Shown: positions 1 through 10,066, numbered from the stretch's first letter. The stretch: DNA of 64,000 nucleotides from Oceanococcus atlanticus (GCF_002088235.1 NZ_AQQV01000001.1:62001-126000), one strand, 5' to 3'. The notes: generated by a model not told the origin, from the sequence alone. Numbers and translations: made by a program.

Positions 1-1172
1 AGCGCTGAATAGGTCATATCCGGCAAAGGCTGCGTGGTATTCCAGTGCTGGCAACTGGGACACTGCCAGTTGAGCTGGCGGCCACTGTAACCGCAGTGGT
101 CGCAGCGGTAAGTCGGTGATTTTTCCAGCGGCACGCGCAGCACATCGGCAAAGCCCTTGAGCAAGCCCGCGGCCTGCGACGGCAAGTTCGACCAATCCTG
201 ATCCAACGCCGCGTGCAAGCCGACCCAGCTGGGCTGCTGAACCAGTTGATCCAGTGCCTGCTGGCGCGCATCAGTCTGCCCGCTCTGCGCCTGAGCCTGA
301 ATCAGGGCGACCTGAAGATGCGGATGCGGATGACGGCGGTAAACCCGCTCCAGCTCAGCGGCCCATTGCTGAGCGCTGTGCTCACGCAGAAAGGCATCAC
401 GCCAGGGAGCCAGAACATCCGGGATAAAAGCCTCATGGTGCTGGATCACATCGCGGTAGATCTTGAGTGCTTGCGCCACCTTGCCGCTGTCCACGGCCTG
501 CCCGGCCCGGGTCAGCTGGGCACGCACGCAGTGCGGGTCCGCGGCCAGCGCGCGCTTGAGACATTGCTGCTGGCCACGTGCATCGTCGCGGCGCAGCGCG
601 CTGTCGGCCAGCTCACACCAGTACTGGGCGATACGCGGGCCCATGTCGCGCCCCTGTGCACTACTCAGCCACTGGGCGGTATCAATCGCGCGTTCCCACT
701 CACGCTCACGTTCGTATATGCGCATCAGGCGTGACAGGCAGTCACTCAGAAACATGCCTTGATGGGCCAGCTCGAGAAAGATTTCCTCGGCCCGATCCAG
801 CACCCCCGCAGCCTGGTAATCGCGGGCCAGCTCGAAGCGTGCCTGATTGCGATGCAGGGGCTTGAGGCGCGGTCGCTGGACCAGATTCTGGTGAATGCGC
901 AATGCGCGATCGACCTCACCACGGCGCCGGAACAGACTGCCCAGCGCCAGATGCAGGTCAATGGTGCCTTCATCCGCTTCAATCAGGCCAATGAAGATTT
1001 CAATCGCCTGATCGGTGTCGTTGTTGACCAGATGACTCAGGCCACGCACGTAGTCCGGATTAAGGCTGCTCGCCTCAAGCTCCTCCCGAGGGCGCGACTG
1101 GCGTGCAACGAACCAGCCCGTTGCTGCTGCCAAGGGCAGCAACAACAACACCAGTCCGGTGAAGTCACCCAT
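1..1172 (-). CDS. lapB: Lipopolysaccharide assembly protein LapB (3' end cut by window edge)
   Basis: Inner-membrane TPR protein that in E. coli controls LpxC proteolysis through FtsH and so sets LPS synthesis. The frame begins at ATG 1172 with MGDFTGLVLLLLPLAAATGW, a short N-terminal membrane anchor, followed by a conserved DYVRGLSHLVN segment, a long TPR region and, at the window edge, a rubredoxin-like zinc ribbon (YRCDHCGYSGRQ, then WQCPSCQHW). About 390 codons are visible, close to the E. coli length of 389, so only the last few residues are missing. It overlaps lapA by 8 bp (ATGGGTGA), which implies translational coupling. Identity is firm from the anchor, the TPRs, both CxxC pairs and the lapA neighbour. 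Confidence 0.95.
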   Translation of the reverse strand, partial: MGDFTGLVLLLLPLAAATGWFVARQSRPREELEASSLNPDYVRGLSHLVNNDTDQAIEIFIGLIEADEGTIDLHLALGSLFRRRGEVDRALRIHQNLVQRPRLKPLHRNQARFELARDYQAAGVLDRAEEIFLELAHQGMFLSDCLSRLMRIYEREREWERAIDTAQWLSSAQGRDMGPRIAQYWCELADSALRRDDARGQQQCLKRALAADPHCVRAQLTRAGQAVDSGKVAQALKIYRDVIQHHEAFIPDVLAPWRDAFLREHSAQQWAAELERVYRRHPHPHLQVALIQAQAQSGQTDARQQALDQLVQQPSWVGLHAALDQDWSNLPSQAAGLLKGFADVLRVPLEKSPTYRCDHCGYSGRQLNWQCPSCQHWNTTQPLPDMTYSA

Positions 1173-1455
1173 CCTTCAGAGGCAACTGGCGCAGGTTGTG
1201 GAGTTCGTTCTCGGCTTTTTCCAGACGCCGCCGCAAGCGCAGGGTTTCGGCCCGGCGCGGCAGGGAGATCAGCCAGAACGTCAGCACCATCACCGCCACG
1301 CTGAGCGCAACGGTCGCCATGACCAGCGCACCGAGCGCAATCTCGGTTTGTCCGGCCAGATAGTTGAGGGTCACGGCTTGCGGATTGTGATAGCTGAAGG
1401 CTGCACCCAGGCAAAAGGTCGCAATTACCAGCAAAAGAACGACAATCCTACGCAT
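1165..1455 (-). CDS. lapA: LapA, lipopolysaccharide assembly protein A
   Basis: Small inner-membrane partner of LapB (YciS family, DUF1049), 96 aa. Two hydrophobic segments are visible, roughly residues 4-20 and 40-64, followed by a basic, heptad-like tail (RRRLEKAENELHNLRQL) that probably faces the cytoplasm. The lapA-lapB order with overlapping ends matches the E. coli yciS-yciM pair. It starts 9 bp after the end of ihfB, in the same direction, so the two probably share a transcript. Confidence 0.93.
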   Translation of the reverse strand: MRRIVVLLLVIATFCLGAAFSYHNPQAVTLNYLAGQTEIALGALVMATVALSVAVMVLTFWLISLPRRAETLRLRRRLEKAENELHNLRQLPLKDG

Positions 1456-1464
1456 TGATGATCC

Positions 1465-1749
1465 CTATCCTTCGTTATTAACCCGCTCGCGCAATTCCTT
1501 GCCCGGCTTGAAATGTGGCACACGCTTGGACGGAATGGCCACAGCTTCGCCGGTCTTGGGGTTGCGCCCCGTGCGTGCCGGACGATGATGCAAGGAAAAA
1601 CTTCCGAAACCGCGTATCTCGATCCGTTCGTTTGCCGACAGGGCATCCGAGATCGTGTCGAGCAACAGTTTGACACCCAGCTCCACATCCTTATGTGACA
1701 GGTGTCGCTGACTCATGGCCAGCCGGTCAATCAGCTCTGATTTGGTCAT
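1465..1749 (-). CDS. ihfB: Integration host factor subunit beta
   Basis: DNA-bending nucleoid protein subunit, 94 aa from the ATG at 1749 ([14 protein letters not shown]). The family signature is clear: [20 protein letters not shown], then RNPKTGEAV and the [15 protein letters not shown] tail, including the Pro-containing beta arm that intercalates into DNA. An in-frame codon nine residues upstream would give an unusual extension, so the MTKSE start, standard for IhfB, was chosen. It sits between rpsA and lapAB as in E. coli, separated from rpsA by two hairpins. Confidence 0.97.
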   Translation of the reverse strand: MTKSELIDRLAMSQRHLSHKDVELGVKLLLDTISDALSANERIEIRGFGSFSLHHRPARTGRNPKTGEAVAIPSKRVPHFKPGKELRERVNNEG

Positions 1750-1821
1750 ACAAAATTCCCCGATACCCCCACGCAACGGACGCCCGTAACCTTGTCAGCC
1801 GCGCGGACTGGAGACAGCCCC

Positions 1822-1856
1822 AAAAGCGAAAGGCCCGGTTGCGAACAACCGAGCCT
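1822..1856 (-). terminator. Hairpin terminator between rpsA and ihfB
   Basis: Arms at 1832-1841 and 1846-1855 (GGCCCGGTTG with CAACCGAGCC, one mismatch) close a CGAA tetraloop. Read on the minus strand, the hairpin is followed by a T-rich tract (rc of 1822-1831). This is a convincing intrinsic terminator or attenuator for transcripts coming from rpsA. Confidence 0.7.
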
Positions 1857-1880
1857 ACCGAAAAATCTTTAGAAAATCCA

Positions 1881-1914
1881 GTGACATAGCCGGGGATCAC
1901 CCCGGCCATGTCAC
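1881..1914 (-). repeat. Near-perfect inverted repeat just after rpsA
   Basis: A 15-bp stem with one mismatch (GTGACAT.GCCGGGG arms at 1881-1895 and 1900-1914) around a four-base loop, starting 11 bp past the rpsA stop. The sequence following it on the minus strand is only mildly T-rich, so it may act mainly as a 3'-end stabiliser upstream of the 1822-1856 terminator. Confidence 0.7.
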
Positions 1915-1925
1915 GCATCCTGCAA

Positions 1926-3608
1926 TCAGGAATCCTGGTTGCCGATCTGCTGCTTGAGCAAGTCGCCCATGGTCGTGGCGCCTTCGGCGTCCTGACCCTG
2001 GTTGTACTCCTTCATGGCCTGGTCTTCGTCGTACATTTCCTTGGCCTTGATGGACACACCCAGCGTGCGGTTCTTGCGATCGATGGTCACGATACGTGCT
2101 TCGATTTCCTCGCCCACATTCAGCTCGGTGCGAGCATCTTCAACGCGCTCACGCGAGATGTCGGAGGCACGCAGGAAGCCTTCCACGCCTTCGGCCAGTT
2201 CCAGCTTGGCCACGCGCTGCTCCACTTCGGTGATCTTGCCGGTAACGATCGAGCCCTTGGGATGCTCGGCAATGAACGCGGTCAGCGGATCGGTCTGCAG
2301 CTGCTTGATGCCCAGCGAGATACGCTCGCGGCCGGCTTCGATAGCCAGCACCACAGCTTCGACTTCTTCGCCTTTCTGGAACTGACGCAGTGCATCTTCG
2401 CCATCCAGGTCCCAGGCCACGTCGGAGGCATGAACCAGACCGTCGATGCCGCCGTCCAGGCCGATGAACACACCGAAGTCGGTGATCGACTTGATGGTGC
2501 CGGCCACGCGGTCGCCCTTCTGATGGTTCTGAGCGAACTCTTCCCACGGGTTCGGCACACACTGTTTCATGCCGAGGGAAATACGACGACGCTCTTCGTC
2601 GATGTCCAGGATCATCACTTCGACTTCCTGGCCCACGTGAACAGTCTTGTTCGGGTTGCAGTTCTTGTTGGTCCAGTCCATTTCGGAGACGTGAACCAGG
2701 CCTTCCACACCGTCTTCGATTTCGACGAACGAACCGTAGTCAGTGATGTTAGTGACCTTGCCGAACATGCGGGTGCCTTCCGGGTAGCGACGTGCGATGT
2801 CGATCCACGGATCGTCGCCCAGCTGCTTCAGGCCCAGCGAAACGCGCATGCGCTCACGGTCGAACTTGAGGACCTTGACTTCAACTTCCTGGCCCACTTC
2901 GATGACTTCCGACGGGTCCTTGACGCGCTTCCACGACATGTCGGTGATGTGCAGCAGGCCATCGATGCCGCCCAGGTCAACGAACGCACCGTAATCGACC
3001 AGGTTCTTGACCACACCGGTGAGCACGACGCCTTCTTGCAGGCGCTCGAGCAGCATTTCGCGTTCCTGGCTGTACTCGGCTTCGAGCACTTCGCGACGCG
3101 AAACCACCACGTTGTTGCGCAGGCGATCCAGCTTGATCACCTTGAATTCAAGCGGCTTGCCTTCCAGGTAGGAGGTGTCGCGCACCGGACGGATATCGAC
3201 CAGCGAACCCGGCAGGAACGCACGGACGCGATCGACGTCGACGGTGTAACCACCCTTGACCTTGCCCGAGATCGTACCGATGACGATCTGCTTCTCTTCG
3301 TGGGCCTTGTTGAGGCGGTCCCAGGTGCGGATGCGCTCCGCCTTGTCCTTGGAGAGTTTGGTTTCGCCGAAACCGTCTTCCACGGCTTCCAGCGCAACTT
3401 CAACATCGTCGCCCGGCTGGATTTCAACCTCACCATTGAGGTTTTTGAACTCATCCAGGGGAATGACACCCTCGGATTTGAGACCGGCGTCAACGATCAC
3501 GACGTCGGGTTTAATTTCCAGCACGGTGGCGTGGACGATGGCGCCAGGCTGCATGCTCTGGCCGGCTTTTAAACTCTCTTCAAAGAGTTCGGCGAAACTT
3601 TCAGACAT
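1926..3608 (-). CDS. rpsA: 30S ribosomal protein S1
   Basis: mRNA-binding ribosomal protein needed for initiation on structured or SD-poor messages; 560 aa, the usual proteobacterial length. Six S1/OB repeats can be followed, e.g. [37 protein letters not shown] and [15 protein letters not shown], with the degenerate repeats at the two ends. The start [12 protein letters not shown] is standard. No strong Shine-Dalgarno precedes the ATG (only an A/T-rich stretch), as in E. coli rpsA, whose unusual initiation region is autoregulated by S1. It lies between cmk and ihfB, the conserved order. Confidence 0.98.
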   Translation of the reverse strand: MSESFAELFEESLKAGQSMQPGAIVHATVLEIKPDVVIVDAGLKSEGVIPLDEFKNLNGEVEIQPGDDVEVALEAVEDGFGETKLSKDKAERIRTWDRLNKAHEEKQIVIGTISGKVKGGYTVDVDRVRAFLPGSLVDIRPVRDTSYLEGKPLEFKVIKLDRLRNNVVVSRREVLEAEYSQEREMLLERLQEGVVLTGVVKNLVDYGAFVDLGGIDGLLHITDMSWKRVKDPSEVIEVGQEVEVKVLKFDRERMRVSLGLKQLGDDPWIDIARRYPEGTRMFGKVTNITDYGSFVEIEDGVEGLVHVSEMDWTNKNCNPNKTVHVGQEVEVMILDIDEERRRISLGMKQCVPNPWEEFAQNHQKGDRVAGTIKSITDFGVFIGLDGGIDGLVHASDVAWDLDGEDALRQFQKGEEVEAVVLAIEAGRERISLGIKQLQTDPLTAFIAEHPKGSIVTGKITEVEQRVAKLELAEGVEGFLRASDISRERVEDARTELNVGEEIEARIVTIDRKNRTLGVSIKAKEMYDEDQAMKEYNQGQDAEGATTMGDLLKQQIGNQDS

Positions 3609-3667
3609 TATAAAAAGTCAATCCAAACAATGATTCAAGGCCACATCGATCCCTGATGCGACGGTCA

Positions 3668-3699
3668 AAAACAATAAATCCGCCGTCCGTGGCGGATTT
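3668..3699 (-). terminator. Intrinsic terminator after cmk
   Basis: Perfect 9-bp stem (AAATCCGCC at 3676-3684 with GGCGGATTT at 3691-3699), six-base loop, followed on the minus strand by ATTGTTTTTG. It ends the serC-to-cmk transcript upstream of rpsA, so rpsA presumably has its own promoter in the remaining 60 bp. Confidence 0.8.
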
Positions 3700-3737
3700 G
3701 CGTAAATCTTTCCGGGCTTCTCAGTCCGGGGATGGTG

Positions 3738-4400
3738 TTAGTCGGTCAGGTTCCGCTGACGCGCCCATTGCATCACCGTGTCCAGAACTTCAGCGGCATT
3801 CAGGCCACTGCTGTCGAGAACTTGCGCATCCTGCGCCGGTCTCAATGGGGCGACGGAACGCTCCCGATCGCGCCGATCCCGCTCACAAATTTCACGGAAA
3901 ATCTTTTCAAATATAGCGCTTTTACCAGCGTCTAGCAATTCTTTTTCTCGCCGCCTAGCCCGCACCTCGGCACTGGCATCGAGAAACACTTTGAGCGGCG
4001 CATCCGCAAACACTACCGTGCCCATGTCACGACCGTCGGCAATCAGCCCGGGCGCACGAGCAAAATCGCGCTGTCTCGCCAGCAATGCCTGGCGCACATC
4101 ATCGCGCACCGCCACTTTCGAGGCCATGTCGCCAACCTCTTCTGTGCGGATGCGTGCCGCCACCGGCTCGCCGGCCAGATAGACCTCGTTGCTTTCGACC
4201 GGGAAGCTCACATCCAGCTCGCGGGCCAGCGCGGCCGCCTGTTCGGCAGGCACACCCAGCTGATGCGCACGCAAGCCCAGCAGCCGGTAAAGCGCACCGG
4301 AATCCAGATAGTGCCAGCCCAGAGCCCGGGCCAGACCACGGCACAAGGTGCCCTTGCCTGCCCCGCCCGGACCATCCACGGTGATCACCGGCACATTCAC
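3738..4400 (-). CDS. cmk: Cytidylate kinase
   Basis: Phosphorylates CMP/dCMP to the diphosphates for nucleotide salvage. The P-loop GPGGAGKGT is at residues 10-18 and the NMP-binding segment includes [22 protein letters not shown] and [22 protein letters not shown] chose the GTG at 4400 (220 aa) because it overlaps the aroA stop as GTGA and has GGTGGAG just upstream; the longer reading inside aroA is not conserved in the family. It follows aroA and precedes rpsA as usual. Confidence 0.95.
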   Translation of the reverse strand: MNVPVITVDGPGGAGKGTLCRGLARALGWHYLDSGALYRLLGLRAHQLGVPAEQAAALARELDVSFPVESNEVYLAGEPVAARIRTEEVGDMASKVAVRDDVRQALLARQRDFARAPGLIADGRDMGTVVFADAPLKVFLDASAEVRARRREKELLDAGKSAIFEKIFREICERDRRDRERSVAPLRPAQDAQVLDSSGLNAAEVLDTVMQWARQRNLTD

Positions 4401-5716
4401 GCCAGCGGCTCCACCCTCAATCCGGCTTGCGTGGCACACTCAAGAAAGCCCGGGAATGACGTCGCCACATTGGCGCAATCACGCAAAACAATAGGCTCGA
4501 TGCTGCGTTGCGCGGCCACCGCGAACGACATCGCAATACGGTGATCGCCATGGCTGTTGATCTCGCCACCGCGAATCTGGCCACCGACGATACGAATACC
4601 ATCCGGACGCGCCTCGGCTTCGATGCCAACCGCCTGCAGTCCATCAGCCATGGTGGCGACACGGTCGCTTTCCTTGACCCGCAATTCCTCGGCCCCGCTG
4701 ACCACGGTTTCGCCTTCAGCACAGGCGGCCGCCACAAACAGCACCGGCAGCTCGTCAATCGCCAGGGCAACCAGATCCTCGTCGATCTCGATACCCTTGA
4801 GCGGCGCGCCGGTCACGCTAACTGTCGCCACCGGCTCACCCATGCTTTCGCGCTGCGCGCTGATCTCGACCTGTGCACCCATGCGACGCAGGACTTCCAG
4901 TACACCGACACGGGTCGGGTTGATGCCGACGTTGTCGATCCGGATCGTCGCTCCAGGCTGGATCGCCGCCGCGACGAAGAAAAACGCCGCCGAGGACAGA
5001 TCACCCGGCACTTCGATATTGCTGGCACGCAGCTGCCCGCCGCCGCTCAGCGAGACGCGGGAACCCTCGCGATCCACCGCATAGCCGAAACCGCGCAGCA
5101 TGCGCTCGGTGTGGTCACGTGTGACCTTGGGCTCGGTCACCGCCGTGCAACCATCGGCATACAGCCCCGCCAGCAGCACCGCCGACTTGACCTGAGCACT
5201 GGCCATCGGCATGACATAGTCCAGCGCGCTCAGTTCGGCCGCAGCATGAATGGTCAGCGGCGCCGTACCCGCCTCAGTGGTGCTGAAACGCGCGCCCATC
5301 TGGCTCAGCGGGTCGGTGACCCGGCGCATCGGGCGTTTGCTCAGGGACTCATCCCCGGTCAGGGTCAGCTCGAAACCCTGCCCGGCCAGCAGCCCGCAGA
5401 ACAAGCGCATCGAGGTCCCGGAATTGCCCAGATCCAGCGTCGTGGTCGGCGGTTTCAGGCCGCGCATGCCCACGCCGTGAACACGCAAATGACGCTCGCT
5501 CAGCGTGTCGATGCGCACGCCCATGGCCTGCATGGCTGCAGCCGTGGCGCGGCAGTCGGCACCGGTCAGAAAATTACTGATCTCGCACACGCCATCCGCC
5601 AACGCGCTGAACATGACCGCGCGGTGCGAGATGGATTTGTCCCCGGGCACCTGCAGGCGGCCGCCAATCGCGCCACCAGGTCGGGCTATCCAGTCTTCAG
5701 ACACAGCACTGCTCAT
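4397..5716 (-). CDS. aroA: 3-phosphoshikimate 1-carboxyvinyltransferase (EPSP synthase)
   Basis: Sixth step of the shikimate pathway: PEP plus shikimate-3-phosphate gives EPSP. The hallmark [13 protein letters not shown] is near residue 23 and [10 protein letters not shown] near residue 95; a class II-like loop [10 protein letters not shown] follows. The start is ATG 5716 (439 aa), one base overlapping the tyrA stop (TGATG) and preceded by GGAGGCGAG. In Pseudomonas this gene is fused to tyrA; here the two remain separate but tightly coupled. Confidence 0.96.
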   Translation of the reverse strand: MSSAVSEDWIARPGGAIGGRLQVPGDKSISHRAVMFSALADGVCEISNFLTGADCRATAAAMQAMGVRIDTLSERHLRVHGVGMRGLKPPTTTLDLGNSGTSMRLFCGLLAGQGFELTLTGDESLSKRPMRRVTDPLSQMGARFSTTEAGTAPLTIHAAAELSALDYVMPMASAQVKSAVLLAGLYADGCTAVTEPKVTRDHTERMLRGFGYAVDREGSRVSLSGGGQLRASNIEVPGDLSSAAFFFVAAAIQPGATIRIDNVGINPTRVGVLEVLRRMGAQVEISAQRESMGEPVATVSVTGAPLKGIEIDEDLVALAIDELPVLFVAAACAEGETVVSGAEELRVKESDRVATMADGLQAVGIEAEARPDGIRIVGGQIRGGEINSHGDHRIAMSFAVAAQRSIEPIVLRDCANVATSFPGFLECATQAGLRVEPLA

Positions 5717-6585
5717 CAACTCGCCTCCGCGGTATGTATCCACTGATCGCGTGCGTTCTTGGCACGCTCGAAATGCGCCAGCACACGCTCGGCGTCGCCG
5801 GCAGCCAGCAGTTCACGCAAGGCCTGCAAATCTTCGATATAGCGGTCCAGGCCCTCAAGCACCGCCGTGTCATTCGCCATCATGATGTCGGTCCACATCT
5901 GCGGATTGCTTGAGGCAATGCGGGTCAGGTCCTTGAGACCGCCAGCGGCAAAACTGAAAATTTCGCGCTGATCATCAAGACGCGCCAGCGTCTCGATCAG
6001 CTGATAGGCAATCACGTGAGGCAGATGGCTGGTCAGCGCCAGCACCTCATCATGATGCTGCGCACTCATGACATGAACCTGCGCCCCCACGCTCTCCCAC
6101 ATGGCGCGCACCGCCTGCAGCGCTGCGGCTGAGGTGTCGTCCTGCGGTGTGAGGATGACCCGGCGGTGGCGGAACAGATCGGCGATGGCCGCGGCCGGAC
6201 CACTTTTCTCGGTACCGGCAACCGGGTGGCCAGGCACAAAATTGCTGGGTACGTGACCGAACACGGCGCGTGCATCTTCGATCACACTGAGCTTGCTCGA
6301 GCCTGCGTCGGTAACCACCGCATGCTCGGGCCAGATCGGCTTGAGTGCACTGAAAACCTCACGGTAAGCACCCATGGGTACGGCCAGCACGACCATATCA
6401 GCACCGGCGATGGCGCTGGCCAGATCGGTACTGCCGTCGTCGATCAGTTGCAGATAGCGGGCCGTATCCAGGGTTTCCTGACGCCGCGCGCAAGCGGTTA
6501 CCCGCTCGACCTGCCCCACCGTGCGCAAGCCCGCCGCCAGCGATCCGCCGATCAGACCGATGCCGATCAGGCTGAGTTGCTTCAT
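5716..6585 (-). CDS. tyrA: Prephenate/arogenate dehydrogenase
   Basis: Oxidative decarboxylation of prephenate towards tyrosine. 289 aa with an N-terminal NAD-binding Rossmann motif GIGLIGGSLA (residues 7-16), the nucleotide-binding strand DMVVLAVPM, and the prephenate-site segment PGHPVAGTEKSGP near residue 125 with its catalytic His. No chorismate mutase domain is attached, so this is the monofunctional cyclohexadienyl-dehydrogenase type. It overlaps hisC by 4 bp and aroA by 1 bp. Confidence 0.94.
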   Translation of the reverse strand: MKQLSLIGIGLIGGSLAAGLRTVGQVERVTACARRQETLDTARYLQLIDDGSTDLASAIAGADMVVLAVPMGAYREVFSALKPIWPEHAVVTDAGSSKLSVIEDARAVFGHVPSNFVPGHPVAGTEKSGPAAAIADLFRHRRVILTPQDDTSAAALQAVRAMWESVGAQVHVMSAQHHDEVLALTSHLPHVIAYQLIETLARLDDQREIFSFAAGGLKDLTRIASSNPQMWTDIMMANDTAVLEGLDRYIEDLQALRELLAAGDAERVLAHFERAKNARDQWIHTAEAS

Positions 6586-7706
6586 TCCGCCAACACCGTT
6601 TTGAGCGCCTCAACGCAACGCCGGTTCTCGTCCGGCGTCCCGATGGTGATACGCAGATGCTGCGGCAATTTGTAACCATCCAGCGGTCGCACAATCACGC
6701 CCTGGCGCAACAGAGCTTGGTAGATCGGCTGGGCCGGGCGCGCGAAATCCACACACACGAAGTTGGCCTGACTGGGCAGGATGCTCAATCCCAGCGCCGG
6801 CAGGCTGTCATGGAAATACGCCATGCCTTCGTCATTGAGCGCCACCGAGGCCGCCACATGGGCCTGATCCTGCAAAGCCGCCTGTGCCGCGGCCAGGGCC
6901 AGAGCGTTGTTGTTGAACGGCTGGCGCACCCGGTTGAGCAAATCCGCCACCTGCGGATTGGACAAGGCATAGCCGATACGCAGGGCAGCCAGACCATAGA
7001 CCTTGGAGAAGGTCCGCGTCACCACCAGGTTTTCATGTTCCCGCATCAACGCCACGGCATCCGGCCGCTGACTCTGATCCTGGTATTCGCAATAAGCTTC
7101 GTCGAGGATCACCAGCACGCGCTTGGGCACACGCTTGAGCAGCGCTTGCAGCGCGTCCGGATCAACCCAGGTCCCGGTCGGGTTGTTGGGGTTGGCAATG
7201 AACACAAGGCCGGTGTTGTCATCAATGTAATCGGCAAATGCATTCAGATCATGGCCGTAGGCCTGCGCCGCATCGGCTGCCAGCGCCGGCACCTCGCGCA
7301 GCTCCGCGCCCGCCGCCAGGGTGGCCAGCGGATAAACCGCGAAAGCATGCGCCGAACACACCGCATTACGCCCCGGTGCCAGAAACACCCGCGCCATCAA
7401 CTCCAGTACATCGTTGGAGCCATTACCCAGCGTGATCTGCGCCGTATCCACTTCCAGGTTAGCCGCCAGCGCCGCTTTCAGGGCGAAACCGCTGCCATCG
7501 GGGTAACGCGCCAGATCCTGGCTGGCCGCGGCAATGGCCGCGTCAACCGCGGCACTGGGGCCCAGCGGATTTTCATTGGAGGCCAGCTTGATGATGTCGG
7601 AAATGCCCAGCTCACGCTCCAGCGCCTCAACCGGCTTGCCCGGCTCGTAGGGACGCAGCTTCTGGACACCGGCACCGGCCAGCGCAAGGTAATCGACTTC
7701 ACTCAT
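6582..7706 (-). CDS. hisC: Histidinol-phosphate / aromatic aminotransferase
   Basis: PLP-dependent class I/II aminotransferase. Seen: LASNENPLGPS near residue 40, IANPNNPTGTWVD, LDEAYCEYQDQS, and the PLP-lysine segment TRTFSKVYGLAALRIGY. Position between pheA and tyrA suggests transamination of phenylpyruvate or hydroxyphenylpyruvate as well as, or instead of, imidazole-acetol phosphate; the sequence cannot decide between these. ATG 7706 (MSEVDYLA) was chosen; a GTG two codons upstream is an alternative, and neither has a clear ribosome-binding site. 374 aa. Confidence 0.92.
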   Translation of the reverse strand: MSEVDYLALAGAGVQKLRPYEPGKPVEALERELGISDIIKLASNENPLGPSAAVDAAIAAASQDLARYPDGSGFALKAALAANLEVDTAQITLGNGSNDVLELMARVFLAPGRNAVCSAHAFAVYPLATLAAGAELREVPALAADAAQAYGHDLNAFADYIDDNTGLVFIANPNNPTGTWVDPDALQALLKRVPKRVLVILDEAYCEYQDQSQRPDAVALMREHENLVVTRTFSKVYGLAALRIGYALSNPQVADLLNRVRQPFNNNALALAAAQAALQDQAHVAASVALNDEGMAYFHDSLPALGLSILPSQANFVCVDFARPAQPIYQALLRQGVIVRPLDGYKLPQHLRITIGTPDENRRCVEALKTVLAE

Positions 7707-7714
7707 GAGCACAC

Positions 7715-8794
7715 TCAGACCACGGCCTTGGGATAAGAACCGAGGAATTTGTAGAACACCGCGGCATCCTTCATGCCATCAAGCACATCCCGGATCACCG
7801 GATCCTGCGAGTGCCCTTCGATATCCACAAAATAGTTGTAGTCCCACTGCGCACGCCGCGAGGGCCGCGACTCGATGCGGGTCAGATTGACCCCGGCATC
7901 GGAAAACGGGCGCAGCAACGCATACAGCGCGCCGGGACGGTTGTACGAGGACAGCAGGATCGAGGTCATGTCGTGCCCGCTGGGCGGCACGATCTGACGA
8001 CCAATCACCAGAAAACGTGTGGTGTTGTCCGGCTCATCTTCGATGTTGGCCGCAATAATGTTGAGACCGTAACGCTCAGCAGCGGGCTTGCCCGCGATCG
8101 CAGCGCCATCCGACTCGGCCGCCATGCGCGCCCCTTCGCCATTGCTCGCCACGGTGATGCGCTCGGCCTTGGGCAGCTTGCGATCCAGCCACTGACGACA
8201 CTGCGCAAACGACTGCGAATGGGCGTAGATCTCTTTGACCTCGCCCAGGTCACCGGCTTTCTTGAGCAGATGATGATGCACCGGCAACGACACTTCGCCA
8301 CAGATCAACAAGCTGGAGGTGGCGAACATGTCGAGGGTGTAATTGACCACGCCCTCGGTGCTGTTTTCCACCGGCACCACGCCGTAGTCCGCATTGCCGG
8401 CTTCGACGTCGCGGAAGATTTCGTTGATCGCCGCCAGAGGACGAGCCTTAACCGCATTGCCGAAGTGCTTGTACACCGCGGCCTGGGTGTAGGTGCCTTC
8501 CGGCCCGAGATAGGCCACTTCCAGCGGCGATTCCAAGGACAAACAGGCCGACATGATCTCGCGCATGACCCGCACGATGCTCTGATCGGTCAGCGGCCCC
8601 TTGTTGCGCTCGATCACCCGGCGCAGCACCTCGGCCTCACGCGACGGACGGTAGCAATCGGCACCATCGCCCATATCGGCCTTGATCCGCGCCACATCCT
8701 GGGCAATCAGAGCACGCTCGCTGATCAGCGACTGGATCTGCTCGTCCAGCGTATCGATACGCTGGCGAGCATTTAGCAGCTTGTCGTCACTCAC
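7715..8794 (-). CDS. pheA: Bifunctional chorismate mutase / prephenate dehydratase
   Basis: Converts chorismate to prephenate and then phenylpyruvate for phenylalanine. 359 aa with an AroQ-type chorismate mutase helix bundle at residues 1-90 (RQRIDTLDEQIQSLISERA), a prephenate dehydratase domain starting LEVAYLGPEGTYTQAAVYKHFG near residue 92, with the catalytic-region VENSTEGVVNYTLDMF, and a C-terminal ACT domain (SRPSRRAQWDYNYFVDIEGH) for Phe feedback. Lies 9 bp upstream of hisC in the same operon. Confidence 0.97.
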   Translation of the reverse strand: MSDDKLLNARQRIDTLDEQIQSLISERALIAQDVARIKADMGDGADCYRPSREAEVLRRVIERNKGPLTDQSIVRVMREIMSACLSLESPLEVAYLGPEGTYTQAAVYKHFGNAVKARPLAAINEIFRDVEAGNADYGVVPVENSTEGVVNYTLDMFATSSLLICGEVSLPVHHHLLKKAGDLGEVKEIYAHSQSFAQCRQWLDRKLPKAERITVASNGEGARMAAESDGAAIAGKPAAERYGLNIIAANIEDEPDNTTRFLVIGRQIVPPSGHDMTSILLSSYNRPGALYALLRPFSDAGVNLTRIESRPSRRAQWDYNYFVDIEGHSQDPVIRDVLDGMKDAAVFYKFLGSYPKAVV

Positions 8795-8806
8795 ACCGAC
8801 ACCAGG

Positions 8807-9988
8807 TCAGGCGTCTTTCGGCTCAAGCAAGCGCACGGTCAGCACGCCCTTGATACCACGCAGGTTTTCGATGATTTCCAAGGGCGGCTGGGAGTCGGTG
8901 TCGACCAGGGTGTAAGCCAGTTCGCCGCGCGATTTGTTAAGCAGATCAACGATGTTGATGTTGTGCTCACCCAGCTGACCGGAGATCTGGCCCACCATAT
9001 TGGGCACATTGGCGTTGACGATGCACAGTCGCCACAGACCGCCCGACAGCGGCAGCTGCGCTTCGGGGAAGTTCACCGAGTTGCGAACGTTGCCGGTTTC
9101 CAGGTAATCACGCACCTGATCCGCCACCATCACTGCACAGTTGTCTTCGGCCTCACCGGTCGACGCCCCCAGATGCGGCAGCGCAATCACTTTGTCGTGA
9201 CAGCGCAGACGATTGGTCGGGAAATCGGTCACGAAGGAGGCCAGCTTGCCAGCGTTGAGGGCTTCTTCAACGGCCGCCTCGTCAACCACACCACCACGGG
9301 CAAAATTCATCAGCACGGTGGTTTTCTTGACCAGCCGCAGACGCTCGGCATTGATCAGATCACGCGTGGCATCGATCAACGGCACATGCAGGGTGATGAA
9401 ATCCGAACGTGCAAGCAGATCATCCACCGAACTGGCTTGCTCGACACCGGCGTTGAGTTTCCACGCATTGGTCACCGTGATGCTCGGGTCGTAACCCAGC
9501 ACACGCATACCCAGCGCCTGAGCCGCATTGGCCACCTTGACGCCGATCGCACCCAGGCCGATCACGCCCAGCGTGCGCCCCGGCAATTCGTAGCCGGCAT
9601 ATTTCTTCTTGCCGGCCTCGACCTGCTTTTCGACCTCTTCGTCGCTGCCTTCCAGGGCACGCACGTAATCGTAGGCCTGGCACACATTGCGCGCGGCGAT
9701 CAGCATGCCGGTTACGACCAGTTCCTTGACCGCGTTGGCGTTGGCGCCCGGCGCATTGAACACCGGCACACCCGCCTCGCTCATGCGCTGCACCGGAATG
9801 TTGTTGGTGCCCGCACCGGCACGGCCGATGGCCTTGACACTGCCCGGGATGTCCATGTCGTGCATTTTGTAGGAACGCAGGATGATCGCGTCCGGCGCCG
9901 ACATGTCCGAAGCCACTTCATAGCCATCACGCGGGAAGCGCTCCAGACCGACGACAGAAATGTTGTTCAGGGTGAGGATTTTGTACAT
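8807..9988 (-). CDS. serA: D-3-phosphoglycerate dehydrogenase
   Basis: First step of phosphorylated serine synthesis. Start MYKILTLNNIS at ATG 9988 (393 aa); the longer reading adds a non-conserved hydrophobic stretch. NAD-binding motif LGVIGLGAIGVKVANAA near residue 145, catalytic region MNFARGGVVDEAA and the His segment ALPHLGASTGEAE, then a C-terminal ACT domain (LNKSRGELAYTLVDTDS). This is the short ACT-bearing form of about 390 residues. It is inserted between serC and pheA, which are directly adjacent in many relatives, so serine and aromatic genes are interleaved. Confidence 0.95.
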   Translation of the reverse strand: MYKILTLNNISVVGLERFPRDGYEVASDMSAPDAIILRSYKMHDMDIPGSVKAIGRAGAGTNNIPVQRMSEAGVPVFNAPGANANAVKELVVTGMLIAARNVCQAYDYVRALEGSDEEVEKQVEAGKKKYAGYELPGRTLGVIGLGAIGVKVANAAQALGMRVLGYDPSITVTNAWKLNAGVEQASSVDDLLARSDFITLHVPLIDATRDLINAERLRLVKKTTVLMNFARGGVVDEAAVEEALNAGKLASFVTDFPTNRLRCHDKVIALPHLGASTGEAEDNCAVMVADQVRDYLETGNVRNSVNFPEAQLPLSGGLWRLCIVNANVPNMVGQISGQLGEHNINIVDLLNKSRGELAYTLVDTDSQPPLEIIENLRGIKGVLTVRLLEPKDA

Positions 9989-10066
9989 GAGTTTGCGTTT
10001 TCCATATCCGCAAAAATTTATGATTTCAGCGGCTTGGAGAATAAACCACGAAACCACTTAAACTTT

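Noticed and set aside
1908-3572. A 554-codon plus-strand frame opposite rpsA
   Set aside because: It mirrors the codon structure of rpsA in a GC-rich genome; the minus-strand reading is an unmistakable S1 protein.
3605-3612. TATAAT overlapping the rpsA start codon as a promoter
   Set aside because: Its start point would fall inside the coding region, so it cannot drive rpsA; it is probably an AT-rich initiation region.
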